Assembly (NCBI GenBank): GCA_030765525.1
Contig: JAVCCK010000030.1
Location: forward strand, 1-64,000
DNA length: 64,000 nucleotides
Direction: 5' to 3'
From: Candidatus Lernaella stagnicola
GTDB lineage: Bacteria > Lernaellota > Lernaellaia > Lernaellales > Lernaellaceae
Shown: positions 1-8,805 of the stretch, one piece after another
How the letters are laid out: every line of letters begins with the position of its first letter
How positions within the stretch are numbered: position 1 is the first letter of the stretch
The notes under the pieces: model-generated
Told to the model about the DNA's origin: nothing
What the model saw: the letters and a program-made list of their open reading frames with translations, nothing else
Database searches by the model: none
Translations under genes and position numbers: made by a program

Positions 1-147
1 GAAGTACCGATCACCATGCGCGCCAACCCGGCGGGCAAATCGATGCACGGCGGTGTGCTGAGCGTGTGGTATGTGATCAAAATGCTCATCAGCATGTTCG
101 TAGTCTGGATTACGCGCTTCGAAGCGCCGCCCGAGGAGGAGTCATGA
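1..147 (+). CDS. Glycosyltransferase family 2, C-terminal fragment (5' end outside window)
   Basis: The open frame enters from the left edge and ends at TGA 145-147, giving 48 residues. It contains a hydrophobic stretch (VWYVIKMLISMFVVWIT) followed by an acidic tail. The motif MRANPAGKSMHGG is what I expect at the end of membrane-associated GT2 enzymes of the dolichyl-phosphate-sugar synthase type. Such enzymes are often followed by a DUF2304 gene, as here, with an ATGA overlap to the next start. The catalytic domain lies outside the window, so the family call rests on the tail and on context. Confidence 0.6.
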   Translation, partial: EVPITMRANPAGKSMHGGVLSVWYVIKMLISMFVVWITRFEAPPEEES

Positions 148-512
148 CCCCAACCCAACGCGTGTTCGCCGCCGTGGTGGCAATCGTGTTTTTCCTGTTC
201 GTTCTCGACGCCATTCGCCGCCGCCGGCTGGAAATTCAATACGCCGTTCTGTGGTTGCTCATCGCGGTGGGCATCGGCGTGTTGGCCGTCTGGTACGACG
301 CCCTCGTGTGGCTGACCGGCTTGATCGGCGCCGTGTTACCCACGACCACATTATTCCTATTCGGCATCTTGGTGCTCGTCGCGATCAACATTCAATTCTC
401 GATGCGCATCAGCCAACTGCAGACGCGCCTGCGCCTGTTGTCACAGGAACACGCGCTGCTCGAACAGCGTTTGGAAAAGCATGCCTCGGAGGAGGAACCG
501 GCGGTCGGCTAA
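144..512 (+). CDS. DUF2304 family small membrane protein
   Basis: This is a 122-residue protein starting at ATG 144, which overlaps the previous stop as ATGA and is preceded by GAGGAG. It has three hydrophobic segments (about residues 8-22, 33-50 and 55-82) and then a helical, charged tail (SQLQTRLRLLSQEHALLEQRLEKH). This is the DUF2304 layout: a small inner-membrane protein encoded directly behind a GT2 gene in polysaccharide clusters. Its function is unknown; a role as a membrane partner of the glycosyltransferase is inferred from translational coupling. Its 3' end overlaps the convergent gene by 4 bases. Confidence 0.75.
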   Translation: MTPTQRVFAAVVAIVFFLFVLDAIRRRRLEIQYAVLWLLIAVGIGVLAVWYDALVWLTGLIGAVLPTTTLFLFGILVLVAINIQFSMRISQLQTRLRLLSQEHALLEQRLEKHASEEEPAVG

Positions 513-2215
513 TCGCCGGGCGCGCGAAACAAATACACCGCCTTGCCGCCGTGCGTCGTGCCCGCCTGCAGCGTCCAATCTCCCAACCGATCCGCACCGA
601 GCGTCCCCTGCCGCTTGGCCAGGAGCCAATCGCGCCACACGGCGAACCCTTGCGGATCTTCCAGAGTCAACAGCAGACGATCAGCGGCGACCCATCGGTG
701 CAACTCGCGCACCTGCTCCGGCCGCAACGGCAGCCAAATGCTGGCGCGATCGGCATACCAACCCGTGATCCAGGGGATATCCGAAAAGACAACGTCCTCC
801 GGCCCGGTCTCGCGCCGCAGGAAATCGCCGACCGCGACCGCTTTCTCGTGCGCCGCCGCCGTGCCCCTCGCCTCACGCACCGTGGCGTCGCCGGGCAGGA
901 CGGGCAACAAGTGGCCGAAGGGCAGCGGCATAGAAACCGCCAGCACGACAACGGCCGCCGCCGCGCCGCTCAGCCGTGTATCCCATTTCGCCAAGCGCTC
1001 GACGAGCAACCCTAAGCCGTAACCGCCGACCAGCGCCATGAAGGGGATGAAGAGGTGGAAGTAGCGCGGCATCACAAAATAGACGATCCCGGCAAAAGCG
1101 GTCGCCGCGTACAGCACGCCGACGAGCCCCGTCAGCCGCCGCACCCGGCGATGGCCCCACCCGAGCCAACATGCCGCCAGAAAGAAAGCCGCCCACAGCG
1201 GCGCGCCGCTTTCCAGCGCGACAATGCGCGGCAACAGTCGCAGGTTGGTCGCGAGCTTTTGCGCAAACAGCGAAGTCGCCGATTCGTCGCCGCCGCGCGG
1301 GTTGTCGATGGAACGCTCCAAGGCGTGCCCAGGAAAGCGTTGCGAGAAGGTCAGGAAGCTGAAGCCCAGAAAGCGATGCAGCAGTTTGTCCGTTGCGCTT
1401 TCCGGAGACGCGGTAATCGCCGACGAAGAGGCCGCGACGTACTGCCCGCTCGGCGGCGGACTTGGTGGGAACAGCACCGGCATCATCACGGCTCGCAGCG
1501 CAAAAACGGTGACGACGCCCGCGGCGATCCAACCGGCGCGACGCCAGCGGCCGTCTTCGCGCAGCAGCAAGAAACCGGCAAAGGTGAGCGGCGTCACAAA
1601 GAGCATCGGCTGCCGTACGAAAAAGCTAAACGCACCCAGCGCGCCGGCCAGCATGCCGGTCCACCAGGCACGGCGGTCGGTGAGAATCAGCCACGCCCCG
1701 ACAAGCAACAGCACGATGCAAAACGGTTCGGATACGCCCTTCACGGCGTACGCCACCAGCTTCGCCTGGAGGGAGTAGAGCAGCACAGCCAAGCCGCCGG
1801 CTTTCACGGAAAACAGCCGCCGCCCGAGCCAAAACACGAGCAGACCGCCAAGCCACCAGAGCAGCGCGTTGAATGCGAAGACCGTCGCATCGCTCGGCCC
1901 CAAGAGCGCGAAAGGCAGTGCAAGGACCAGCGGATAGCCGAAATGGCGAACGTATTTTTCCCGCACCTGCGCCGCGTGCAGGCGTTCGGTGAAACGCGAG
2001 TCGGCCAGGTTGCGCGGGTAGACATTGTTGGTGACGATGCCCTCGCCTTGCAGAAAATTGCGGGCCGCGTCGGCGTACCGCATGGCATCGGGTGAGGTCA
2101 GGCCGCGAAATGTCGGCAAGTGAACCAGCAGCACAAAGATCGCCAGATACGCGGCGACCGCCGTCGTCGCCCATCGTTCCCACTGCCGGGATTCGTTATG
2201 GATTGCGCCGGTCAT
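509..2215 (-). CDS. GT-C fold integral membrane glycosyltransferase (GT39/ArnT/PMT-like)
   Basis: The 568-residue protein has about ten to twelve hydrophobic segments. An early periplasmic loop carries TSPDAMRYADAARNFLQG, whose Asp sits where GT-C enzymes keep their catalytic acid, and a soluble region follows near the C terminus. This fits lipid-linked-sugar-dependent glycosyltransferases of the PMT_2/GT39 group, which act on the periplasmic face of the inner membrane. The ATG at 2215 lies inside the end of the upstream GT4 gene (20-base overlap), so the two are probably co-translated. Donor and acceptor cannot be read from sequence. It could equally be called a DUF2029/GT87-like membrane protein. 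Confidence 0.7.
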   Translation of the reverse strand: MTGAIHNESRQWERWATTAVAAYLAIFVLLVHLPTFRGLTSPDAMRYADAARNFLQGEGIVTNNVYPRNLADSRFTERLHAAQVREKYVRHFGYPLVLALPFALLGPSDATVFAFNALLWWLGGLLVFWLGRRLFSVKAGGLAVLLYSLQAKLVAYAVKGVSEPFCIVLLLVGAWLILTDRRAWWTGMLAGALGAFSFFVRQPMLFVTPLTFAGFLLLREDGRWRRAGWIAAGVVTVFALRAVMMPVLFPPSPPPSGQYVAASSSAITASPESATDKLLHRFLGFSFLTFSQRFPGHALERSIDNPRGGDESATSLFAQKLATNLRLLPRIVALESGAPLWAAFFLAACWLGWGHRRVRRLTGLVGVLYAATAFAGIVYFVMPRYFHLFIPFMALVGGYGLGLLVERLAKWDTRLSGAAAAVVVLAVSMPLPFGHLLPVLPGDATVREARGTAAAHEKAVAVGDFLRRETGPEDVVFSDIPWITGWYADRASIWLPLRPEQVRELHRWVAADRLLLTLEDPQGFAVWRDWLLAKRQGTLGADRLGDWTLQAGTTHGGKAVYLFRAPGD

Positions 2216-3296
2216 CCCACCACCGTTTCAGCACCGCCCGTAAACCCGCCGCGTCGCCGGGCGCAAAGAGCCGCGCATCGTCTTCCACCATCTCCGGGAT
2301 TCCACCCACGCGCGAGGCGAACACCGGACGACCCGCCGCCCGCGCCAGGCCGATAACCGTCGGCGAGTTCTCGTGACACAACGAGGGCACGACCAGTGCG
2401 TCGCAACGCGCGAAAGCCGCGGCAAGATCGGCGCCCGCCAGAAAGCCGTGCGCGGTGAAACGCTCGTCGTCCCGCACGGAACGCGCCACCGCTTCGCCCC
2501 GGGTGCCGTCGCCGACGATTTCCAGGTGCCACGGCACTTCCCGCCAATCGCGCAACGCGTCGATCAAAAAGAGGACGCCCTTGTGCTGCTCGATCTGGCC
2601 GAGAAACAACAAGCGCAATGTCTGCGGGTCGCGCGGCGGCGTCTCCACCGCGGGCAGTTCCGGAATCTCGTTGGGTTCGACCTTCGTTTCCGAACGGGGG
2701 AAGAAGCCGCGTTCCGTGTGCCGCGCCAGCGCCCACTTTGACGGCGAGACGACGATTTGCGGCGACGCGATCAGCCAACGGGTTACCGCCTGGTAGGCGC
2801 GATGCAGGCCGTCATCCAACGTTTTCTCCCGACCGGCCATGACCAGACCGCTGGGCTCGACGAGCTGCGCGTCGTGCAGCCGATGCACGCAAGGCACACC
2901 GGCGGCCCGCACCGCCCGCCAAACCAGGTAGCCCAAACCCTTCAGGTTGTGGGTGAGTACGAGGTCGGGCCGCTCGCGCCGCAAGATACGTCGCACGGTG
3001 AAGTACGCGTGCAGGTTGAACAGATCCAGCAGGTGGTACACCCACCGTAGCGGCCGCGGCGTCGAAAACAGGCGCGGGTAAAAAAACAGGTTCAGCGCGA
3101 AAAAGCGAACCACGCGCAGGCCGTTTTCGATTGTGTCGACGGGGCGTAGGTCGCTCAACCGGCGCAGCGGCTTGGTGGTGATGACGAATACGTCGTCGCC
3201 GCGCTCCTGCCGCGCCCGCGCCTCGCGTTCGGCCACGACCTCCGCACCGCCCACGCCGTGGGGGGCCAGCAAACCGCTGATCACCGCGACCTTCAC
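2196..3296 (-). CDS. Glycosyltransferase family 4 (GT-B fold)
   Basis: The chosen start is GTG 3296, which overlaps the TGA of the upstream gene as GTGA and begins VKVAVISGLLAPHGVGGAE, a typical GT4 N terminus with the glycine-rich GGAE loop. The product has 366 residues. The C-terminal half contains LRLLFLGQIEQHKGV and a region around VVPSLCHENSPTVIGLARAAGRPV that matches the nucleotide-sugar site (E-x7-E equivalent) of retaining GT4 enzymes. It probably transfers a sugar from a nucleotide donor to a lipid-linked glycan in the cytoplasm. The sugar specificity is unknown. Confidence 0.85.
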   Translation of the reverse strand: MKVAVISGLLAPHGVGGAEVVAEREARARQERGDDVFVITTKPLRRLSDLRPVDTIENGLRVVRFFALNLFFYPRLFSTPRPLRWVYHLLDLFNLHAYFTVRRILRRERPDLVLTHNLKGLGYLVWRAVRAAGVPCVHRLHDAQLVEPSGLVMAGREKTLDDGLHRAYQAVTRWLIASPQIVVSPSKWALARHTERGFFPRSETKVEPNEIPELPAVETPPRDPQTLRLLFLGQIEQHKGVLFLIDALRDWREVPWHLEIVGDGTRGEAVARSVRDDERFTAHGFLAGADLAAAFARCDALVVPSLCHENSPTVIGLARAAGRPVFASRVGGIPEMVEDDARLFAPGDAAGLRAVLKRWWDDRRNP

Positions 3297-4300
3297 GTCG
3301 TCTCCCGTGGAAGGCGAGCGCCCGCGGCTTCCCTGTAATAGCGGCGCAGACGCCACAGGTGCCTCACCGCAAAGCGCCACACCGCGCCCGGCCGGACAGT
3401 GGCGAAGCCCGCCGTCTCGCAGGCAATCTCGACCGCCAGACGCCAACGACGGCTGACGAGTGCTTTGGCTCCCGCCGTACCGAGCGTGATGAAATCCAAG
3501 TCAGTCGCTTCGCGCGTCGTTTCCCGCGGCCAGGCTCGGGATTCGTCCCGCAGCCAACGCCCGCCTTGCCGACCCGCAAGCCACCGGCGAAACAGCGAAT
3601 CGCGACGCGGCAGAATGTCCAGCGCCCGCCGGGCAACCTGCGCCGCATTTCGCCGCTGCTCATCGCTCGCCGTCACACCGACGGCCGTGTCATGGACCCG
3701 GTAATCGACCAGCGGCCACGGCAGGTTCGCCAGACGCGCCTCGCGCCCAGCCCGGACCCACAAGTCGTAATCCTCCACGTGACGCGCGCCGACCAGATAC
3801 GCGCCGTGGCGGTCGAAAAACAAGCGTCGCAGCAGCACTGTCGGATGCGACAAAGGCGAGCCGAGCACCAGGGCGCGTTGCACTGCCAGCGGCGTTGTCG
3901 CCCGGCGAATGCCGCCGCTGAGGGGGCGACCGGCCCCGTCGATGTAGCGCACCCAACTGCCGACGCCGTCGATCTTCGGATGCCGATCGAGGAACTCGAC
4001 CTGTACGGCTAGGCGGTGGGGCGCGGCGATATCGTCGGCGTCGAGGCGGGCGATGAGTTCACCCTGTGCGTGTTGCAGGCCGGTGTTGAGCGCCGCTGAA
4101 ACGCCCGCGTTTTCCTGCCGAACGACGCGGATGCGGGCGTCGTCGCACTTGGCCAGGATGTCGGGCGAGGCGTCGGTACTGCCGTCGTCCACGGCCACCA
4201 ACTCCCAATCGTCGTAGGTTTGCGCGGCGATGCTCTCCAGCGCAGCCATGAGGTAGTCGGCGGCGTTGAAAACCGGCATGATCACGGAGACGCGCGGCAT
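3293..4300 (-). CDS. Glycosyltransferase family 2
   Basis: The 335-residue protein starts MPRVSVIMPVFNAADYL, the standard GT2 opening. It carries VDDGSTDASPD near residue 40 and the metal/donor motif LDADD near residue 85, both in a GT-A fold. The C-terminal third is Arg-rich and may contact the membrane surface. It is an inverting transferase, presumably building the polysaccharide encoded by this cluster. It starts at ATG 4300 downstream of a promoter at 4350-4378 and leads the minus-strand run that continues with the GT4 and GT-C genes. Confidence 0.9.
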   Translation of the reverse strand: MPRVSVIMPVFNAADYLMAALESIAAQTYDDWELVAVDDGSTDASPDILAKCDDARIRVVRQENAGVSAALNTGLQHAQGELIARLDADDIAAPHRLAVQVEFLDRHPKIDGVGSWVRYIDGAGRPLSGGIRRATTPLAVQRALVLGSPLSHPTVLLRRLFFDRHGAYLVGARHVEDYDLWVRAGREARLANLPWPLVDYRVHDTAVGVTASDEQRRNAAQVARRALDILPRRDSLFRRWLAGRQGGRWLRDESRAWPRETTREATDLDFITLGTAGAKALVSRRWRLAVEIACETAGFATVRPGAVWRFAVRHLWRLRRYYREAAGARLPRETT

Positions 4301-4333
4301 CCATCAGCCTTTCGTCGCAGCGTGTGTGTGGTG

Positions 4334-4361
4334 TTGAAAGGTCCGCTCCGTTATATATGAT
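4334..4361 (+). promoter_or_regulatory. Putative sigma70 promoter for the double GT2 gene
   Basis: TTGAAA at 4334-4339 and TATGAT at 4356-4361 are separated by 16 bases and lie about 57 bases before the ATG at 4418. The element overlaps an oppositely oriented promoter. Confidence 0.45.
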
Positions 4362-4378
4362 GGTTTTTCACAACGCAA
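4350..4378 (-). promoter_or_regulatory. Putative sigma70 promoter for the GT2/GT4/GT-C run
   Basis: On the minus strand, TTGCGT (4378-4373) and TATAAC (4355-4350) are 17 bases apart, about 50 bases upstream of the ATG at 4300. It shares bases with the plus-strand promoter, so the two probably compete for polymerase. Confidence 0.45.
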
Positions 4379-4379
4379 A

Positions 4380-4398
4380 GGCGACGGCGGCCGTCGCC
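4380..4398. repeat. Perfect GC-rich hairpin in the leader of the double GT2 gene
   Basis: The arms GGCGACGG (4380-4387) and CCGTCGCC (4391-4398) are perfectly complementary around a 3-base loop, 19 bases before the ATG at 4418. No U-run follows, so it is more likely a leader structure than a terminator. Confidence 0.5.
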
Positions 4399-4417
4399 TC
4401 CTGGGAACACAAGCAAA

Positions 4418-6667
4418 ATGGAATCGACCGACCGCACGCCGGCGGCCCGCGCCCTGGCCCAGCGACGCTCATTTGATGCCGCGCCCTACGACGCGCCGCA
4501 ACTGGTGAACGCGCTGGCGGCCTTCGTGGCGGCCGACTCCCCCGCACCTCCCGCCATCGCGGTCGATGTCGATATTGTGGTGCCCGCCTACAACGCCGCG
4601 CGAAACATCACCGAGACGCTGGAGAGCCTACTGTCGCAAACTCACAACCGCCTGCGCGTGATCGTCGTGGACGACGGCAGCACGGACGAGACCGCGAGTG
4701 TGGTCGAGGCGGTCGCCGCCCGGGATGCCCGCGTCGAACTGATTCGCACGGTAAACGGCGGGGTTTCCAGCGCCCGCAACACGGCGTTCGCCCAGTGCCG
4801 CGCGCCGTACGTCGCCTTGTGCGACGCCGACGACCTGTGGGAGCCGACCAAGCTGACGCGGCAACTTGCGGTTTTACAGGAGCGCGACGCCAAAATCGCC
4901 TACTGCGGCGCTTTGTATTACTACGAAGACACCGGGCTCGTCGTGCCGAAGGATTTCATCACGCCTGAAGCGATGCCCGACGCCTTGTGGGCGGGCTGCT
5001 TCGTCACCTGCTCGGCGGTGTGTTTCGACCGCAAGTGGTTTGCCGAAAATGTCGGCGGTTTCGACCCGACGCTGCGCGGCTCGGAAGACTGGGATTTCTT
5101 CCTGCGCGCCACGGTCAGGGGCGGCAATATCTGGACCGCCGTCGACCTGCCGCTCGTGGTGTGGCGCGATCACTCGGCCAACGCGCAGCGCGACCAAACG
5201 ATGATGGTGGACTCGCACACCCGCATCTATCGTCGCTACCAACCGATGATGTCGCCGCGCATGCGCCGCCGCTTCCTGGCGCACTACTTCGGGCCGGTCG
5301 TTTTGGCGCGTCACCCCGGTGCCCGGTCGGCCATCGCGCGACTCGGCCTCGGCGGGTTGCTCGTCGCCTACGCGCAACGGGCGTGGGACCACTTGGCGAA
5401 TCGCCGGTGGCCGCAGCGGGAAGCGGACGACGCCGCGCCGCTGGTGTCGATTGTGCTGCCCACGTATAACGGCGCCCGCTATTTGGCCGATGCGCTGGCG
5501 GGATGCCTCGCGCAAACCCACCGTAAACTCGAAGTGGTCGTCGTAGTCGACGGCTCCACCGACGAAACCGACGCCGTGCTGCGGCGTTTTACCGACCCGC
5601 GCCTGCGCGTCGTTCGCCACGAAAAAAACCGGGGGCTGCCCGCCGCCCTGAACACGGGCCTGCACGCCGCGCGGGGCGACTTTCTCACGTGGACCTCCGA
5701 CGACAACTACCATCACCCGCGGGCGATCGCGGCGATGTTGCAGCGGTTGCGCAACGAGTCCCGGTGCGACCTGTTGTACACTGACCTGTTCCTGATCGAC
5801 GCCGACGATTGCGTGCTCAGTCGCACGTATCGGCCGCCACCGGAACGCAGCGTGGCGCGCAGCGATCAGGTCGGCGCGTGTTTCCTTTTCACCCGGCGGT
5901 TATTCGAGGAAACGGGCGATTACGACGACTCGCTGATGAGCGTCGAGGACTACGATTACTGGTTGCGGGCCACGGCGCGTTTCGCTTCGACGCATGTGCG
6001 ACGGGCGTTGTATTTTTATCGCCTGCATGCCGCGTCGCTCACCGAGACGGACGCCGACCGCGTCGCCCGCCTAACGCGTCGCATTCGCGCCAGGCATTTG
6101 CCCGCTGCCGCCTACGAGCAGGAGACCGCGCCGGACGCGACGGTTTCGTGGCTCACCCTCGGCAAGCGGTGGGATGAAACGGCTCGCCGGCGGTTGAACG
6201 AGTCGCCCGCCAACCTCTGCGCCGTGGCGTGGCCGACTTTGCCGCACGGCGTCGCGTCCCGCTTCGTGACGATCGATTTCCTGCCGCCCTACGCCGCGTT
6301 CGCGGTGCCGCAAGCGCTGGCGGACCGCCTGGGCGTCACGCCCGACGCGCCCCTTGCGGAGACGTGGAGAAAAATCCTGGTAGGCGGGGGGGCCGCTTCG
6401 ATTTCCGTCGATTCGCCCGACCAACCGGCGGCGACGCCTTCGACCGCAGATGATTTTCGACTCGGCTTTCGGATGAACGCATACGCCAACCGGACCGCGC
6501 GACAAGAGGCCGCGGGCCTGCTCACGGCTCGCGCGGCGTATCACGCGGGCAGCCTCGCGGCGAAAGCGGTGTTGCTGGCGCGGCATCTTTCCGGGTTGGC
6601 GCACGGGCGGCTCGAACAGTGTCTATCCAAACGGCGCTTACGGAAGATCGAGGGCGTCGGCGAATAA
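4418..6667 (+). CDS. Tandem two-domain glycosyltransferase family 2 protein
   Basis: This 749-residue protein holds two complete GT2 catalytic domains. The first begins near residue 48 (VDIVVPAYNAARNI, VDDGSTDE, then CDADD). The second begins near residue 342 (PLVSIVLPTYNGARYL, VDGSTDETD, then TSDDN). About 170 residues follow the second domain without a recognised motif. Two active sites in one chain suggest sequential addition of two sugars or a polymerising activity, as in chondroitin or hyaluronan synthase-like enzymes; this is inference. It is the only plus-strand gene in the polysaccharide block after position 512. Its 3' end lies six bases from the convergent gene. Confidence 0.88.
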   Translation: MESTDRTPAARALAQRRSFDAAPYDAPQLVNALAAFVAADSPAPPAIAVDVDIVVPAYNAARNITETLESLLSQTHNRLRVIVVDDGSTDETASVVEAVAARDARVELIRTVNGGVSSARNTAFAQCRAPYVALCDADDLWEPTKLTRQLAVLQERDAKIAYCGALYYYEDTGLVVPKDFITPEAMPDALWAGCFVTCSAVCFDRKWFAENVGGFDPTLRGSEDWDFFLRATVRGGNIWTAVDLPLVVWRDHSANAQRDQTMMVDSHTRIYRRYQPMMSPRMRRRFLAHYFGPVVLARHPGARSAIARLGLGGLLVAYAQRAWDHLANRRWPQREADDAAPLVSIVLPTYNGARYLADALAGCLAQTHRKLEVVVVVDGSTDETDAVLRRFTDPRLRVVRHEKNRGLPAALNTGLHAARGDFLTWTSDDNYHHPRAIAAMLQRLRNESRCDLLYTDLFLIDADDCVLSRTYRPPPERSVARSDQVGACFLFTRRLFEETGDYDDSLMSVEDYDYWLRATARFASTHVRRALYFYRLHAASLTETDADRVARLTRRIRARHLPAAAYEQETAPDATVSWLTLGKRWDETARRRLNESPANLCAVAWPTLPHGVASRFVTIDFLPPYAAFAVPQALADRLGVTPDAPLAETWRKILVGGGAASISVDSPDQPAATPSTADDFRLGFRMNAYANRTARQEAAGLLTARAAYHAGSLAAKAVLLARHLSGLAHGRLEQCLSKRRLRKIEGVGE

Positions 6668-6673
6668 TCGACC

Positions 6674-7933
6674 CTACTGAGTCGACGGACTCCGCTTTGC
6701 GCGGATGGCGGCGAGCAGTTCCGCGGCGCGGGCGGTCCACGTGTTTGCCGCGGCTTCGCGGGCGAGTGTTTCGCGGTAGGTGGCGTTCTCGGCGAAGGTG
6801 ACGGCCGATTCAAGCTGCCGGACGAACGCGCCGGGTTGTTCTCCCCACAGCACGCTTTTGTACTTGATGATTTCGCGCATCGGCGTGGCGACGATCGGCT
6901 TGCCCGCGGCCATGTATTCGAAAAGCTTGAGTGGGCTGGTGGCGTGGGTGACGTCATTGAGCTTGAAGGGGATCGTGGCGATGTCCATGTGCGCCAGGTA
7001 GGCGGGCAGTTCGGCGTAGGGCTTCGAACCCAGATAGAAAATATTCGGCGCCGACGAAGTGAGCGCATCGACCTGCGCCGCGACGGCGGCCGTGGCATGT
7101 CCCACGAGCACAAACGACCACCGCGTTTTCTTTGCCGCGACCTGCGCCCACAATTCGAAATCAAACCACGATTCGATGATGCCGTAGTACCCGACAACCG
7201 TTTCGGCGCGGCGGGCTTCGCGCATGTCCTCGGGGACCGACGGCGGCGGATCGATTCGCCAATCCTCCACACTTGTCGCATTGGGCAGCAGCATCGCGTC
7301 ATCACGCTCGCGTCGCAACTGAGATAAAAGGCGGTCGGCCGAGGCGACCACAATGTCGGCCCGCCGCACCCATGCGGCGTGGGTCGCATGCCACCACGGC
7401 GCGGCGTCGGGGAGCAGCGCGTGATCGTCGATCATTTCGTAGACGGTCGTGCTGCCGACGTCCTCGACGAGATAATCGACCTGGTGCGGCCAGGAGAATA
7501 TTTGAGCGTCGGGCCGCAGCAGCCGAATGGCTTTTCGCAGGAAGTGCTCCGGCACGCGCAGATGCCACAGCCGCTCGTCCAATGGCTGCAAACCGTTTTC
7601 GCCGGCCCGCTCGCGGCCTTCGGCGGACAACAGGTCATCGTGCCGGCCGGGAATCTCGGCGTAGACCACAACCGCGCCGCATTCGGCCAACGCGCGCGCC
7701 ATCTGCTGCGGTCGCTGAAAGGCGATGCTGAACCACGGATGACTCGGCAGGAACACAACTACCGTTTCGGATGTTTCCCCGCGCAGCTTCTGCAGCTCGT
7801 CCGTCACGTTCGCCCGCGAGGCGCGGCCGAATCCCTTCCCCGAAGAAAGCCGCAACCATCGCTTGAGGGCAAAACGAAAGCCCGGCGGCAAAAGGCGAAT
7901 CCAACGGTATAGGAAGGCGAGCACATGTTTCAT
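6674..7933 (-). CDS. GT-B glycosyltransferase, TuaH-like
   Basis: The start ATG 7933 overlaps the preceding stop as ATGA and yields 419 residues beginning MKHVLAFLYRWIRLLPPGF. The core begins near residue 55 with TVVVFLPSHPWFSIAFQRPQ, where the W-x-QRPQ pattern is typical of teichuronic-acid TuaH-like and related GT4 enzymes. Later motifs include VVASADRLLSQL, LLPNATSVEDW and, near the C terminus, ATSPLKLFEYMAAGKPIVAT, the donor-binding E-x7-E type region. It is the last gene of the minus-strand run from 9641. A retaining sugar transfer in the cytoplasm is expected. Confidence 0.82.
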   Translation of the reverse strand: MKHVLAFLYRWIRLLPPGFRFALKRWLRLSSGKGFGRASRANVTDELQKLRGETSETVVVFLPSHPWFSIAFQRPQQMARALAECGAVVVYAEIPGRHDDLLSAEGRERAGENGLQPLDERLWHLRVPEHFLRKAIRLLRPDAQIFSWPHQVDYLVEDVGSTTVYEMIDDHALLPDAAPWWHATHAAWVRRADIVVASADRLLSQLRRERDDAMLLPNATSVEDWRIDPPPSVPEDMREARRAETVVGYYGIIESWFDFELWAQVAAKKTRWSFVLVGHATAAVAAQVDALTSSAPNIFYLGSKPYAELPAYLAHMDIATIPFKLNDVTHATSPLKLFEYMAAGKPIVATPMREIIKYKSVLWGEQPGAFVRQLESAVTFAENATYRETLAREAAANTWTARAAELLAAIRAKRSPSTQ

Positions 7934-8805
7934 GTCGCCTCCGACCGGTCTTGGTTCGCGGCTAGATATGGCGGCAACCGTCGCGGCGCGCGCGGTTCGA
8001 ACAGGCGGGCAAAACGACGACGCCACACGAGCGCGATGTGCAGCAGTGTCTCGCGCAGGGTGAAATGATTGTCGGGCAAGCGCCGCTCGCTACTGCCGTA
8101 GAGAGCGTGCTCGACCTGCCCGTCGCCGCGACTCCACACTTCGACGAAATCCCGTCCGCGGTCTTGAAGCCGCAGCGAAAGCTCGGTGTCGTTGAAATAC
8201 AGCGGCAGGTCGTCGCGAAATCCGCTTAGCGCCAAGATCGCCTCGCGGTCGAGCAGCACGCAGGCGCCGTCGATGCGCCGGATGACCACCTCGCGCCAAG
8301 CGCCGGAGGCGAACGCCTCTGCCAAAGCGGCGAAACGGTGGACGGCCTCGAAGAAAGTGAACTTGTCCGCCGGGCGCACGGGCGCGTCAAAATCGAACTG
8401 TTCGCCGAGAGTTGTTTCGTTCACGCGGCCGGCCATCACCACGCGCTGGTCGGCGGCGATCGCTTCCCGCCCGCGCTCGAGGAACGCGGCGCTTTTAATT
8501 TCGGCGTCGGGGTTGAGCAGCAGCAGGAAACGGGCCGACGAGCGTCGCAGCATGTCGTTCCAAATCGGGCTGAGCATGTGATTGCGCCGGTAGCGAGTTG
8601 CCGTCACGTTCGGGAGGCGCGAGACGATCCGCCACGTGCCGTCCCACGAAGCGTTGTCGAAAATATGGACTCCAGCGCCGGGCAGTTGGCGGCGCACTGA
8701 CGCCACGCACGCTTCGATCCAGCGGGCGGATTGGAAGGTGACGATCACCACGTCCACGTCGGCGAAGTCACGGCCGGCTGGGGCCTGTGTCATCGGCTCA
8801 CTCAT
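7930..8805 (-). CDS. Glycosyltransferase family 2 (rhamnosyltransferase-like)
   Basis: I chose ATG 8805, which overlaps the upstream TGA as ATGA; a second ATG at 8826 would overlap more. The product has 291 residues. The N terminus DVDVVIVTFQSARWIEACV and IFDNASWDGTW match the GT2 subgroup that includes rhamnosyltransferases (VTF/DN-S signature). LLLNPDAEI supplies the D-x-D-like metal site. A DDLPLYFNDTELSLRLQDRG segment near residue 205 matches the usual FxDDxDLxxR motif. It is translationally coupled to both neighbours. Confidence 0.87.
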   Translation of the reverse strand: MSEPMTQAPAGRDFADVDVVIVTFQSARWIEACVASVRRQLPGAGVHIFDNASWDGTWRIVSRLPNVTATRYRRNHMLSPIWNDMLRRSSARFLLLLNPDAEIKSAAFLERGREAIAADQRVVMAGRVNETTLGEQFDFDAPVRPADKFTFFEAVHRFAALAEAFASGAWREVVIRRIDGACVLLDREAILALSGFRDDLPLYFNDTELSLRLQDRGRDFVEVWSRGDGQVEHALYGSSERRLPDNHFTLRETLLHIALVWRRRFARLFEPRAPRRLPPYLAANQDRSEAT

